From CAWKOH01 sp963851245 (GTDB lineage Bacteria; Actinomycetota; Acidimicrobiia; Acidimicrobiales; Palsa-688): a stretch of 64,000 bases of DNA. The translations under genes and the position numbers were made by a program. Within the stretch, counting starts at the first letter, position 1. Every line of letters starts with the position of its first letter. This document shows positions 8,393 through 22,936 of the stretch, in pieces. The stretch covers positions 496,001-560,000 of the forward strand of contig CAWKOH010000003.1 of the NCBI GenBank assembly GCA_963851245.1. Direction: 5' to 3'. Under the pieces are notes generated by a model. It saw only the letters and a program-made list of their open reading frames with translations. It did no database searches and was not told the origin of the DNA.

Positions 8393-9666
8393 CGGCTGTA
8401 GTCCTTCTCGAAGCCCGGGTAGCTGGTGGCCACGGCTTCCCATCCTGACACCGTCACGGGAGCCGACGCCGGTAGAGCGGCGACCGCCAGAGCCATCGCC
8501 ACCCGGTGATCGCCGGCGGAGTCGACCGCTCCGCCTTCGAGCGGGCGACCGCCCCCTCCGTGCACGACCAGCCCGTCGGGTCGCTCCTCGGCTTCGGCCC
8601 CGACCGCCAGGAGGGCCGCCACCATGGTCGCGATCCGGTCGCTCTCCTTGACCTTCAGCTCGGCGGCATCGGCAAAGGTGGTGGTCCCGGCCGCGTAGGT
8701 GGCGGCCACGGCCAGAGCGGGGATCTCGTCGATGAGGGCCGGGATCTCCGCCCCACCGACCCCGGTTGCAGCGAGCGGGGCGTACCGGGCCCGGACCGTG
8801 GCCGTCGAGGAGGGTCCGTCCTTTTCCAGGATCTCCAGGTCGGCGCCCATGCGGGTGAGGACGTCCAGGAACCCGGCCCGGCCCGGTCCGACGTATATGT
8901 GCTCGATCGTGAGGTCGCTCCCCGGTGTGATGCAGGCGGCCACGACCCAGAAGGCGGCTTGCGAGGGATCGCCGGGAACGTCCAGATCGAAGGGCTGGAG
9001 CGAGCTGCGCCGAACTGTGACGGCTCCGGGCGTGACGGTCACGTCCGCCCCGCAGCGGGCCAGCATCTCCTCGGTGTGGGCCCGGGTCGGAAGGTCCTCG
9101 CGAACTGTGGTCTCCCCGTCCGCGGCCAAACCGGCCAGCAGCAGGGCCCCCTTCACCTGAGCGCTGGGGACGGGAAGGTGGTAGTCGATCCCCGTCAAGC
9201 CTCCGCCCCGTATCACCAGGGGCGGCAGCTGTCCGAGGCGCCGGCCGTCGATGTGAGCCCCCATGAGACGGAGCGGTTCGGTCACGCGGTCCATGGGCCG
9301 GCGGGCAATCGACGCGTCGCCGGCCAGTACGGTCAGCCCTTCTACCCCTGTCGCCCAACCGGCCAGCAACCGTATCGCCGTCCCCGAGTTGCCCACGTTT
9401 ATCAACGATTCCGGCTCGCTGAGCCGATCCGGCCCGCCGTCGACAGTCAGGGAGCCGTCCGGGCCGCGGCCGACCCGGGCGCCGAATTGCTCCATGGCTC
9501 GGAGGGTGAAGAGCACATCTTCACCCTTGGACAGACCCGAGAGGCGAGAGCGGCCGTCGGCCCGCGCCGCCAGCAGCAGAGCCCGGTGCGACACCGACTT
9601 GTCACCGGGGACCCGGAGGCGACCTTTGAGGCCGCCCTGGCAGGGCTGGGCGGTGAAGGTGGTCAC
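8380..9666 (-). CDS. aroA: 3-phosphoshikimate 1-carboxyvinyltransferase (EPSP synthase)
   Basis: This 428-residue protein has the N-terminal 'PGDKSVSHRALLLAA', 'NVGNSGTAIRLLAG' (the family's GNSGT motif), 'RRPMDRVTEPL', and the C-terminal 'KVKESDRI' and 'DHRVAMALAVAA'. It catalyses the sixth shikimate step, joining PEP to shikimate-3-phosphate. The GTG start overlaps the tyrA stop, placing it in a tyrA-aroA-cmk-plsC unit. That arrangement groups aromatic amino acid synthesis with nucleotide and lipid genes. Confidence 0.97.
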   Translation of the reverse strand: MTTFTAQPCQGGLKGRLRVPGDKSVSHRALLLAARADGRSRLSGLSKGEDVLFTLRAMEQFGARVGRGPDGSLTVDGGPDRLSEPESLINVGNSGTAIRLLAGWATGVEGLTVLAGDASIARRPMDRVTEPLRLMGAHIDGRRLGQLPPLVIRGGGLTGIDYHLPVPSAQVKGALLLAGLAADGETTVREDLPTRAHTEEMLARCGADVTVTPGAVTVRRSSLQPFDLDVPGDPSQAAFWVVAACITPGSDLTIEHIYVGPGRAGFLDVLTRMGADLEILEKDGPSSTATVRARYAPLAATGVGGAEIPALIDEIPALAVAATYAAGTTTFADAAELKVKESDRIATMVAALLAVGAEAEERPDGLVVHGGGGRPLEGGAVDSAGDHRVAMALAVAALPASAPVTVSGWEAVATSYPGFEKDYSRCGS

Positions 9667-10742
9667 GGCCCGAGCGGCCGGAACGAGCAGCGGAACTCCC
9701 GCTCGTGCAAGGCCGCCCGGACCCGCTCTCCTGCGGCGGCATCCACGACCAGGACGAGCACTCCTCGCTGCCCTTCGGCGCTGTGGGCTATCTCCAGGTC
9801 GTAGATGTTGATGCCCATCTCGCCGAGCAAGGTGGTCACCTCGGCCAGCATGCCCGGGCGGTCCGGCACCGGCACTCTCACCTCTATGGTGTCCTCGCTG
9901 GACGGGACGCCGGTGGGAAGGTTCACCCTGGCTTCTCGGGCTCGCTCGAGCGTCTTGAGCAGCATGTCGCGGTCGCCGCTGGCGATCACCCGGCGGACGT
10001 CAGCGAGGGCGGTGACCAGCCGATCCAGGACCTCGAGGATCCCATCTTTGTTCTCGGCGCAGACGTCGGGCCATATGGCGGCGTCGCCGGCTGCGATGCG
10101 GGTCATGTCCCGGAAACCGCCCGCGGCCAGGCGAAGCAGGGTGGCGTGCTCGAGGGCGGTGTCGGCGGCCAGATTCATCAGCGTGGCCGCAGTCAGATGC
10201 GGCACGTGCGACACCAGGGCGACCATGTCGTCGTGGCGGGCAGCGGGCAGCTCGACTACGTTCGCCCCGAGCTGGCTCACGACCGACCTGACTGTCGCGA
10301 ATGCCACGGGGTCGGTATGGGTGGAGGGGGTCAGGACCCAGGTGGCCCCTTCGAACATCTCCGGATCGGCGCCGTCCACCCCTTCCTGTTCCGAGCCGGC
10401 CATGGGGTGACCGCCGACGAATCGAGGATGATCCACCCCTTCCACGACCGGGCTTTTGACCCCGGCCACATCGGTCACGAATCCGTTGGGAATGGCTTCG
10501 ATGGCGGCCCGCGCTGCTTCGGCGACGGCTCCGGCCGGGGTGGCGATAAACGTGACCAGAGCTTCGTTGTCAATGCCAACTTCGTCGACCGCCCCCAGCT
10601 CGAGCGCTCGGGACGTTCGACCCCGATCTATGTCTGATCCGGTCACGAACCAACCCCGCTGGCGCAGACCGAGGCCGATCGAACCACCTATGAGCCCGGT
10701 GCCGATGATCTGGGCCCGCTGGCGAGCCTGTCCTAGAGCCAC
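9663..10742 (-). CDS. tyrA: Prephenate dehydrogenase with C-terminal ACT domain
   Basis: This 359-residue protein opens with a Rossmann NAD(P) motif 'IIGTGLIGGSIGLGL'. It continues with 'GHPMAGSEQEGVDGA' and 'VSHVPHLTAATLM' (catalytic His segment), then a helical dimerisation domain. The last ~75 residues form an ACT domain ('VPDRPGMLAEVTTLLGEMGI'), which usually binds tyrosine for feedback control. The enzyme oxidatively decarboxylates prephenate to 4-hydroxyphenylpyruvate. The start is taken at GTG 10742; the first eight residues before the beta-strand are poorly conserved. Confidence 0.94.
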   Translation of the reverse strand: MALGQARQRAQIIGTGLIGGSIGLGLRQRGWFVTGSDIDRGRTSRALELGAVDEVGIDNEALVTFIATPAGAVAEAARAAIEAIPNGFVTDVAGVKSPVVEGVDHPRFVGGHPMAGSEQEGVDGADPEMFEGATWVLTPSTHTDPVAFATVRSVVSQLGANVVELPAARHDDMVALVSHVPHLTAATLMNLAADTALEHATLLRLAAGGFRDMTRIAAGDAAIWPDVCAENKDGILEVLDRLVTALADVRRVIASGDRDMLLKTLERAREARVNLPTGVPSSEDTIEVRVPVPDRPGMLAEVTTLLGEMGINIYDLEIAHSAEGQRGVLVLVVDAAAGERVRAALHEREFRCSFRPLGP

Positions 10743-10821
10743 GTGGGGACTCGGCGACGGCGGGGGCCGGCCGGCGCAAAGAACGAGTTGGGCACGAAGG
10801 ACTCCGGCACGGCAGTGCAGC

Positions 10822-11608
10822 CTACGTGACCCGCTTGCCCGGCCCCCGTCGCTTTCGCCGCGCCTTAACCGACGGAGCGGTACCGACCGCCCGCTCCAAG
10901 GTGCGCACCTCCTCGACGGTCAAAGGCCGCCAATCACCCGGTCGCAGGGAACCCAGCCGAAGGGGGCCGATGCGGGTGCGGACCAGCCGGCGGACGGGAT
11001 GGCCTATGGCCTCGGCCATGCGCCGGACCTGACGGTTGCGGCCCTCGTGAATGGTGATGCGCAGAGTGCCAGGGCCCAAAGTCGAGACCCGGGCCGGGGC
11101 GGTAAGCCCATCCTCGAGTTGAACTCCGTCGCGCAGCTGGCGGATGGCGCCGGGCTTGGGCGTGCCCTCGACGGTGATCAGATATTCCTTCTCGACCCCG
11201 AAGCTCGGATGGGTGAGGCGGTAGGTGAGGTCGCCGTCGTTGGTGAGCAGGATGATTCCCTCACTGTCGGCGTCGAGGCGGCCCACCGGGTAGACCCGGG
11301 GATCCGGAGGCACCAGGCTGGTCAGTGTGACCCGGGCGTGGGGATCGGAAGCGGTGGAGACCACGCCGGCCGGCTTGTTGAGCACGTAGTACACCAGGCC
11401 GGGCCGCACGCCGACCGGCACTCCGTCGACAGTGCACGCGGTCGTGGTCGACATCCACTCGGCGGCCCAGTTGGGCGGTCTCGCCGTTGACCTCGACGCG
11501 ACCCGCGGCGATTAGATCCTCGCAAGCCCTCCGGCTGCCGACCCCGGCCCGGGCCAGCACCTTTTGTAGCCGGTCCCCGTCTGCCGCCTGCGGGGGAGCA
11601 CCCGTCAC
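10822..11608 (-). CDS. rluB: 23S rRNA pseudouridine synthase RluB family (one apparent frameshift)
   Basis: An N-terminal S4 RNA-binding domain ('[20 protein letters not shown]', '[18 protein letters not shown]') reads from GTG 11608. The catalytic domain ('[12 protein letters not shown]', '[20 protein letters not shown]', '[18 protein letters not shown]') reads in another frame ending at 10822. The two join if one surplus base is removed at about 11431-11450, giving '..VDHDRVTVDGVPV..', which matches the family. A basic C-terminal tail follows. The frame break looks like a sequence error rather than decay, since both halves are well conserved. The start overlaps the scpB stop. Confidence 0.88.
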
Positions 11609-12301
11609 AGGAAGGGGTTGGCGTCGCTCCCGCCGGGATGATGGGCGCCCCGGTCGGCGTCATCCGCGTTGTCATCGATGTACCGGTCCTCGTCGTCCTC
11701 GCCCAGCGCCGACGGCTCTCCCCCGCCGGTTGACGCCGGCCGGTCGGCCCGGAGGCTGCGCTCCAGGGCATCCATGATCTCAGGGCCGGGAACGAACTGG
11801 GCCAGCGGGGGCAGTTGCGAGATGGCGTCGAGGCCCAGGCGTTCCAGCAACAGGCTGGTGGTGCCGTACAGGGCGGCCTGGCCCGGGCCGGGGTCCCGGC
11901 CGACCTCTTTGACGAAGCCGCGGGCCTGCAAGGTCCGGATGACCCCGTCGGCATTCACCCCGCGGATGGCTGCGACCTGGGCGCGGGAGACAGGTTGTTT
12001 GTAGGCCACGATGGCTAGCGTCTCGAGGGCGGCGGCCGACATGCGGCTCGATTGGCCCTCGAGCACAAATCGCTCCACGTAAGGGGCCAGCTCAGGATGG
12101 CTCTGGAAGCGGTAACCGCCCGCCACCCGCACCAACTCGAAGCCCGCGGTCGTCGTGGCGGTAAGCCTCCGCCAGCTCCCCGCAGAGCTCCTCGACCCGG
12201 GCCGGCGGGACCTCGAGCAGCTGGGCCAGCAGATGCGGCTCTACGGGCTGGTCGGCGACCATGACGATCGCCTCGATGGCCTTCGCTTCCTCTGATGCCA
12301 T
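11605..12301 (-). CDS. scpB: Segregation and condensation protein B (one apparent frameshift)
   Basis: Residues 1-50 ([20 protein letters not shown]..) read from ATG 12301. The rest ([20 protein letters not shown].., '[24 protein letters not shown]', '[14 protein letters not shown]') reads in the next frame to 11605. Removing one G from the run near 12142-12146 joins them through '..[16 protein letters not shown]..', the expected ScpB winged-helix sequence. ScpB binds ScpA and SMC in chromosome condensation. The acidic, disordered C-terminal tail is normal for the family. The gene lies directly after scpA. Confidence 0.9.
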
Positions 12302-12304
12302 GCT

Positions 12305-14150
<1,846 letters not shown>

Positions 14151-14206
14151 CGCGGGCGGACCTCGGCGCTTCGGCCCCCATCGGGGGCGCCGGCGAGTGG
14201 GCTCAG

Positions 14207-14548
14207 CTAGCGACGGCTGGCGGCGGCGCAGTCGATGCAGAGGCGCGCCTCCGGGCGCGCCTCCAGCCTGGCCTCGGCGATCTCCTGGCCGCAGTTCTCG
14301 CACACCCCGTAGCGGTCGGTGCCGAGCTTCTCTAGGGCATGCTCCACTTCTCGCAGGCCCTCGACCAGCTTGTTCACCAGGGCTTCGTTCTCGCCCCGCT
14401 CCGCGGTCACCTGACTGGAGTCGGCGAAGTTCGGGTCGTAGTCCAATCCCTTGGCGCCGTAGCCGAGCTCGCTGAGCTGGCTGCGAAGAGAATCGCGCTC
14501 CTGTTCAAGGGTCGCCCGAAGGCTCTGGATTCTCGCGTCAGCTGCCAT
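14207..14548 (-). CDS. DksA/TraR-family C4 zinc-finger protein
   Basis: The 113-residue protein has an N-terminal coiled coil (residues ~5-75, with 'LRATLEQERDSLRSQLSEL') and a C-terminal C4 zinc finger, 'CENCGQEI' and 'LCIDCAA', spaced as in the family. Members bind the RNA polymerase secondary channel. The acidic residues at the coiled-coil tip that DksA needs are replaced by 'DSSQVTAERGENEA', as in many actinobacterial homologues whose role is not settled. The gene is convergent with trpS, 56 bases away. Confidence 0.85.
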   Translation of the reverse strand: MAADARIQSLRATLEQERDSLRSQLSELGYGAKGLDYDPNFADSSQVTAERGENEALVNKLVEGLREVEHALEKLGTDRYGVCENCGQEIAEARLEARPEARLCIDCAAASRR

Positions 14549-14599
14549 TGGGATCCGAGTGTAACCGGAAGGTGAACTTTGGGAGGGTCGACGGGGTTC

Positions 14600-15134
14600 C
14601 TACCCAGTTGCGCCATCCAGAACCCGGCTGGCCAGGCAAAGCCCGATGATTGACTTGGCGTCGGCGATTTCCCCTCGTCCGATCATCGCCGGGACGTCGG
14701 CGAGTGCGACCTCCTCGATTGTCATGTGCTGTTCCTCGGCCCCTTGCCTGTTGACGGGAACCGGCTCCAGGTCCTGGGCCAGGTAGAGCCAGGTCAGTTC
14801 GTCGGTGAAGCCGGGCGAGTTGTAGAAGCGGGCCAGGAGATCGAGGCGGCCGGCTTTGAGCCCGACTTCCTCGGCCAGCTCTCGCTCGGCCGTGATCTCG
14901 GGAGCCTCGCCATCGACATCTCGTTTGCCCGCTGGTATTTCCAGCAGATCTGCCTCCAGAGCGGCCCGGAACTGCCGCACCATCACGGCGGTGCGGGCGC
15001 TGGTTACGGGCACGACGACCACGGCTCCGGGGTGGTGGACGATGTCCCGTTCGAACTCCTTGCCGTCCGGACCCGCGAAGCGGGCCGACGCCACCCGGAT
15101 CAGGTAGCCGCGAAAGAGCTCGGTCTCGCTCAGT

Positions 15135-15151
<17 letters not shown>
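14600..15151 (-). CDS. Nudix hydrolase, ADP-ribose pyrophosphatase-like
   Basis: The protein of about 183 residues contains the Nudix helix '[14 protein letters not shown]' preceded by 'LEIPAGKRD', the arrangement seen in ADP-sugar pyrophosphatases. The C-terminal half has '[16 protein letters not shown]'. It would hydrolyse ADP-ribose or another nucleoside diphosphate-X compound. I chose TTG 15151, overlapping the end of pyrG by 17 bases, because family similarity begins at '[20 protein letters not shown]'. The open frame upstream lies inside pyrG. Start uncertain. Confidence 0.82.
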
Positions 15152-18544
<3,393 letters not shown>

Positions 18545-18551
18545 CTGGGCT

Positions 18552-19391
18552 CTACCGGTCGGTCAGGTTGAATTTGCTCTTGAGAATTCGGTGGAAGTCC
18601 CGCTCACCGAAGGTGACCAACCTGGCGTCGTTCGACCCTCGCCGGGAATGAATGGTCTGACCCGGACGCAGGGTTGTGGTCAGCCAGCCGTCGATCACCA
18701 CGTCCGCGGCCTGGTCGCCGAGCGGGACGACCGAGACGGCCTCGTCGGCGGCGAGCACCAGGGACCTGTCAAACAGCATGTGGGGCGCCACCGGCGTGAG
18801 GATCTGCACCCGGGCCAGCGGCGACACTATCGGCCCTCGTGCCGACAGGTTGTAGGCGGTGGAGCCGGTGGGAGTGGCCAGGATGAGCGAGTCGGATGCG
18901 AACTTCAGGAAGGGCATCCCGTTCACCGACACCTCGGTCCTCATGGTGTGACCGGGCGAGGTGCGCTGCAGCACCACGTCATTGAGGGCGCTGCGGTGCA
19001 GGACTGTTCCGACTCCCCCGTCGCAGTGATCGGTCACCGAGACATCGAGGGTCATGCGGCACTCGACCTGGTAGTCGCCGGTCAAGAACCGGCGAAGGGC
19101 GGTGCGCAGGTCGTGGGGCTCGACAGCGGCCAGATACCCGAGGTGGCCCAGGTTCACCCCGAGGACGGGAACCCCCTCGGGACCGACCAGGTCGACGGTG
19201 CGCAGCATGGTCCCGTCGCCGCCGAGGCTGACCGCCAGGTCGAGGGGTAACGGGGTGTCGCCGTCGCGGCTCATCTCGGCATCGAGGAAGGTGGTGCTAT
19301 GGCCCTGTTCCCGGAGCCATTCCGCGGTTTCTTTGGCCAGGCTGACCGCCCCCTCGCGCTGGCTGTGGGCAAAGAACCCGATCGAGGCCAC
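18552..19391 (-). CDS. nadK: NAD kinase
   Basis: The protein of about 279 residues carries 'SLGGDGTMLRTVDL' (GGDGT), 'VLGVNLGHLGYLAA', 'ATPTGSTAYNLSARGPIVSP' and 'LAADEAVSVVPLGD'. It phosphorylates NAD+ to NADP+. The GTG start at 19391 gives 'VASIGFFAHSQREGAV', where family similarity begins, and sits 3 bases into the end of tlyA. A longer open frame upstream lies inside tlyA and is not conserved. Confidence 0.96.
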   Translation of the reverse strand: MASIGFFAHSQREGAVSLAKETAEWLREQGHSTTFLDAEMSRDGDTPLPLDLAVSLGGDGTMLRTVDLVGPEGVPVLGVNLGHLGYLAAVEPHDLRTALRRFLTGDYQVECRMTLDVSVTDHCDGGVGTVLHRSALNDVVLQRTSPGHTMRTEVSVNGMPFLKFASDSLILATPTGSTAYNLSARGPIVSPLARVQILTPVAPHMLFDRSLVLAADEAVSVVPLGDQAADVVIDGWLTTTLRPGQTIHSRRGSNDARLVTFGERDFHRILKSKFNLTDR

Positions 19392-19393
19392 CC

Positions 19394-20212
19394 TTACCCC
19401 TCTCGGCCTGACGCTTCGGCCAGGACCGAGTCTAGGTTCAGGCCGCGAGATGGCGCTGATTGGGGGCGGTCGCCCCCGCGTCTGAAATGGGCCAGGAACT
19501 CGGCGTTGCCATCGGCGCCGCGCAGCGGAGACACCATGACCCCCATCATGGTCGCTCCCGCCGCCTCGAGCGCGGCTATAGCCCCTTCCACCGCTTTCCT
19601 CCATACCTCAGGGTCGCGAATGACCCCCTGCCCACGTGACGCCTGGCGCCGACCCGCCTCGAACTGGGGTTTGATCAGCACCACGATGTCGGCGCCGGGC
19701 CCGGCCATGCCGACCAGGGCCGGCGCCACCGTTCGGAGGGAGATGAAGGACAGGTCGGCTACGACCAGGTCGAAGGGGGTGCCGCCGAAGTCATCCGGGG
19801 TTATCGATCGGATGTCGGTCCGCTCCCTGACGGCTACCCGCGGGTCCCGGCTGATCTTCTCGTGGATCTGGCCGCGTCCAACGTCGACAGCTACCACCAG
19901 GGCGGCGCCGTGCTGCAGCAGACAGTCCGAGAAACCGCCGGTCGAGGCGCCGGCATCGAGGGCCCTCTTCCCCCGCGGATCGATATCGAAATTGCGCAGG
20001 GCCCCTTCGAGCTTCTCGCCCCCCCGGCTGACGAAGCGGGGCGGGGGGCCCTCCACCGAGATGGGCTGGGCCGGGCTCACCAGCCGGGCCGCTTTGTCAG
20101 CCACCGACCCGCCTACGAGGACCCGGCCCGCTCCTATCAGGTCGGCGGCCTGTGTTCGGCTGGCGGCCAGCTGGCGGCGAACCAGCTCAGTGTCGAGGCG
20201 ACGGCGCCGCGG
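19394..20212 (-). CDS. tlyA: TlyA family rRNA 2'-O-methyltransferase (start not visible)
   Basis: The SAM-dependent methyltransferase domain is clear: 'FVSRGGEKLEGAL', 'LDAGASTGGFSDCLLQHGA', 'LVVADLSFISLR', 'VLIKPQFEAGR'. Upstream of the first GTG (20104) the same frame continues as an S4 RNA-binding domain, 'RRLDTELVRRQLAASRTQAA' and 'DLIGAGRVLVGG', up to a TGA at 20215-20213, without any ATG, GTG or TTG. Either a CTG near 20185 is used or the 5' end has a one-base error. TlyA methylates C1409 of 16S and C1920 of 23S rRNA in mycobacteria. C1920 lies three bases from the intron insertion site in this genome's own 23S gene. Confidence 0.85.
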   Translation of the reverse strand, partial: PRRRRLDTELVRRQLAASRTQAADLIGAGRVLVGGSVADKAARLVSPAQPISVEGPPPRFVSRGGEKLEGALRNFDIDPRGKRALDAGASTGGFSDCLLQHGAALVVAVDVGRGQIHEKISRDPRVAVRERTDIRSITPDDFGGTPFDLVVADLSFISLRTVAPALVGMAGPGADIVVLIKPQFEAGRRQASRGQGVIRDPEVWRKAVEGAIAALEAAGATMMGVMVSPLRGADGNAEFLAHFRRGGDRPQSAPSRGLNLDSVLAEASGREG

Positions 20213-20219
20213 TCAGGGG

Positions 20220-20645
20220 CTAGTTCGCCGCTTTATTGGGCGCGGCCGTCCCGGTCTCCGCGGCCTTCTTGCTGCCGGAGCTGTTGGTCGCTTTCTTGGC
20301 GGGCGCCGCCTTCTTCGCCGTGGCCGCTTTCTTGGCGGGCGCCGCCTTCTTCGCCCCGGCGGCCTTTCCGGTCAGTCGCCTTTCCAGGTCCGCCAGGTCA
20401 GCCTTGGTGGCCAGCCCGAGCAGCCCGAGTTGAGCCGTTATCTCGGTCCGGATCGAGCTGACGAGTTGCTCGGTCCCCTTCTTGCTCCCTTCGATCAGGT
20501 CGTTTACGGCCTCCTGGGCCCGGCCCTCGGTTGTATCAGTGGCTCGGGACAGTTCACGAAGGAACTCCTCGGCGCGAGCCCGGGCTGTCTCCAACCAGTC
20601 CGCTCCGGCCTTTTGGGCCTTCTTCAGCCTGTCGTCGCCGGCCAT
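20220..20645 (-). CDS. Phasin-like or histone-like protein with Ala/Lys-rich tail
   Basis: This 141-residue protein has an amphipathic, largely helical N-terminal part (residues ~1-95, coiled-coil-like). A tail of repeated 'KKAAPAKKAATAKKAAPAKK' units follows. This layout is seen in polyhydroxyalkanoate granule proteins of the PhaF/PhaI type and in H1-like DNA-binding tails. No PHA synthase lies nearby. The lysine-rich tail most likely binds nucleic acid; whether the N-terminus binds granules is open. The gene is just upstream of tlyA on the same strand. Confidence 0.6.
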   Translation of the reverse strand: MAGDDRLKKAQKAGADWLETARARAEEFLRELSRATDTTEGRAQEAVNDLIEGSKKGTEQLVSSIRTEITAQLGLLGLATKADLADLERRLTGKAAGAKKAAPAKKAATAKKAAPAKKATNSSGSKKAAETGTAAPNKAAN

Positions 20646-20684
20646 ACTCCAGCGTACCGCTGCCCGGTCAGGTGCCCTGTCACC

Positions 20685-21446
20685 TCAGGTGCCCTGTCGC
20701 CTCAGATGTTCTGTCACGACCGCAGCCAGGTCGTCGGCCACGATGGCCGGGGTCGGGCTCACCGGCAGATCCTCCCGGCTGGTGACCCCTGTGAGAACCA
20801 GGGCGAACGACGCTCCGATCCTGGTCGCAAAGCGGCCGTCGGATTCGGGACGGTCACCGACGACCACGTCGGGCTGCCCGAAGCGGGCCCGGACCAGGTC
20901 GGTAATGGGCTGCTCGGGCTTGCCGGCCGCTTCGGCCCGGCGTCCCGAACCCACCTCGAGGTAGGCCACCAGGGCGCCCGCCCCCGGCTCGAGCCCATGG
21001 GGGGTCGGGAAGGTGGCATCTGTGTTGGTGGCGATGAAGCGGGCGCCGGCCCGGATGGCGCCGGCCGCGGCCGCGAGCTCGTCGAAGTCCAGACGGACGC
21101 TGCGGCCGACGACCACCGATTCGGGATTGGCATCGGCCGGCACCACCTCGACCCCTCTACCCTGTAAGGCCTCCGTCACGCCGGGGCCACCGACGCAGGC
21201 GGCTTTCGTGCCGGACTCGAGAAGTGAGGCGGCGGCCTGCGCCGAAGTGGCCATCTCGCCCGGTTCGGCGGCCACGCCGGCGGCAGCCAACCTCTTCACG
21301 TACTCGGCGATGGTGGGCGTCGAGTTGTTGGTGACGAAGACGACCCGTTCTCCGTTGTCACGCAGGCGCTCGATGGCGCCGGCCGATCCGGGGATGGCGT
21401 GCCCGGACAGCCACACCACTCCATCGAGGTCGAATACCCAGAGCAT
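20685..21446 (-). CDS. HAD-superfamily phosphatase, NagD-like
   Basis: This 253-residue protein has HAD motif I 'FDLDGVVWLSG', motif II 'VFVTNNST', a C2-type cap, motif III Lys in 'AGKPEQPI', and motif IV 'VVVGDRPESDGRFA'. These mark the NagD/PGP subgroup, which includes 2-phosphoglycolate and nucleotide phosphatases. Substrate unknown. The ATG at 21446 is 26 bases from the divergent DUF1015 gene. Confidence 0.88.
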   Translation of the reverse strand: MLWVFDLDGVVWLSGHAIPGSAGAIERLRDNGERVVFVTNNSTPTIAEYVKRLAAAGVAAEPGEMATSAQAAASLLESGTKAACVGGPGVTEALQGRGVEVVPADANPESVVVGRSVRLDFDELAAAAGAIRAGARFIATNTDATFPTPHGLEPGAGALVAYLEVGSGRRAEAAGKPEQPITDLVRARFGQPDVVVGDRPESDGRFATRIGASFALVLTGVTSREDLPVSPTPAIVADDLAAVVTEHLRRQGT

Positions 21447-21472
21447 CCCGCCAGTCTGCTACGCAATGGGCC

Positions 21473-22678
21473 GTGCCCAGATTCGATCCGTTCCCCGGAC
21501 TTCGCTATTCGCATTCCCACATCAAGTCCCTCGACGACGTGGTGTGCCCGCCCTACGACGTCATCTCCGAGTCCGAGCGGCAGGTCCTAGTGTCTCGCAG
21601 CCCTTCCAACATCGTCAGGCTGGAGCTGCCGGAGGACGAGGGTGACCCGGAGAGCGATCGCTACCTGGCGGCCGGCCGGCTGCTCGATGCCTGGCGGGAC
21701 GGCGGCGTCCTGCACCGGGATCCTTTCCCGGCGTTCTACGGCTACCGGATGAGCTACACCGACCCGGCCGGCGCCCGACGGCGGACAGTCGGCGTGGTCG
21801 GGGCCCTGGGGCTCGAACCTCCCGGGACCGGCATTCTTCCTCACGAGGAAACCACCCCCAAGGCCAAGACCGACCGTCTCGAGCTGCTGCGGGCCACGCG
21901 GAGCAACCTCTCACCGATATGGGGGCTCTCCCCGGCCACCGGGTTGAGCGACCAGCTGCGGCCGCCTGCTCATCCCTTCGACCATGCCACCGACGATGAC
22001 GGCGTGCTCCACGAGGCCTGGCCCATCACCGACGCCGAGCAGGTGGCCACAATCCGCGGCGCCGTCGAGTCCGAGCCGGTGCTGATCGCCGACGGCCACC
22101 ACCGGTACGAAACGGCCCTCAACTACCGAGCCGAGCGGGACGGTGCGGGGCAGCTGGTGGAGGACGACGGCTTCGTGATGGCGCTGATCGTCGAGCTGAG
22201 CGAGGAGCAGCTCACCGTTCAGGCCATCCACCGCCTGCTCGTCGGGCTTCCGGCCGGATTCGACCTTCCGGCCGCCCTGGAGAAGTGGTTCGACGTGTGG
22301 CCCACGGAGCCGGTGGACCGCACCATCGCCACCCGGATGGCCGACGCCGGGGCTATGGCTCTCCTGACCCCCGGCGGGGCCTGGTTGGCCCGGCCTCGAG
22401 CCGAGGTGGCTTCCGCCGCCACTCACGATCTCGACAGCAGCCGTCTGGACGTGGCTCGGTCCGACCTTCCCGATCATCATGTCGTGTACCAGCACGGATG
22501 GGACAACGCCGCGGCCGCCGTCGCCACCGGCCAGGCCAGCGCCGCCGTCCTTCTCCGGCCCGTGGCGGTGAGCCAGATATCAGAGATCAGCCGGGGCGGC
22601 GTGCGCATGCCTCCGAAGACGACATTCTTCTGGCCCAAGCCACGCACCGGTCTGGTGGTCCGGGAACTGATCGGCTGA
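21473..22678 (+). CDS. DUF1015 family protein
   Basis: This 401-residue protein begins 'MPRFDPFPGLRYSHSHIKSLDDVVCPPYDVIS', the hallmark of DUF1015, and continues with 'GILPHEETTPKAK', 'IADGHHRYETALNYR' and 'GVRMPPKTTFFWPKPRTGLV'. Members are related to the SbnI/ParB-like serine kinase fold, but their cellular role is not established. The start is GTG at 21473. It is the only plus-strand gene here, convergent with korB. Confidence 0.85.
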   Translation: MPRFDPFPGLRYSHSHIKSLDDVVCPPYDVISESERQVLVSRSPSNIVRLELPEDEGDPESDRYLAAGRLLDAWRDGGVLHRDPFPAFYGYRMSYTDPAGARRRTVGVVGALGLEPPGTGILPHEETTPKAKTDRLELLRATRSNLSPIWGLSPATGLSDQLRPPAHPFDHATDDDGVLHEAWPITDAEQVATIRGAVESEPVLIADGHHRYETALNYRAERDGAGQLVEDDGFVMALIVELSEEQLTVQAIHRLLVGLPAGFDLPAALEKWFDVWPTEPVDRTIATRMADAGAMALLTPGGAWLARPRAEVASAATHDLDSSRLDVARSDLPDHHVVYQHGWDNAAAAVATGQASAAVLLRPVAVSQISEISRGGVRMPPKTTFFWPKPRTGLVVRELIG

Positions 22679-22884
22679 GCGCGGCAGAGGAACCTGGTTT
22701 CGTCTTTCCTGCTCACCGATCGGTAGTAGGCACCGACGAATATTCGAAGGTCATTTTTTTGCTAAGGCGCTAGCGTTTCTACGCCGATCCTCAGTAATCT
22801 CACAGGGAAACCTTGGGTCCATGGCGGACACTTGGTGGGATTCGAGTTTTCGGGTTGGCGCCTCCTCAGCCCACCCGGATGCCG

Positions 22885-22916
22885 GGGCCGTCGCTGCCCT
22901 CCCGCGGCGACGGCCC
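22885..22916. terminator. 10-bp GC-rich inverted repeat downstream of korB
   Basis: Arms of 10 bases (22885-22894 and 22907-22916, GGGCCGTCGC with GCGACGGCCC) flank a 12-base loop, 21 bases past the korB stop. No T-tract. It is a probable terminator for korAB in the 258-base gap after the DUF1015 gene. That gap also has a T7 run near 22753 but no gene I can support. Confidence 0.5.
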
Positions 22917-22936
22917 TGCCGCGTCCGGCGGCGGCG

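Noticed and set aside
10743..10821. Possible regulatory leader between tyrA and rluB
   Set aside because: Only 79 bases, with no hairpin or leader peptide that I could support.
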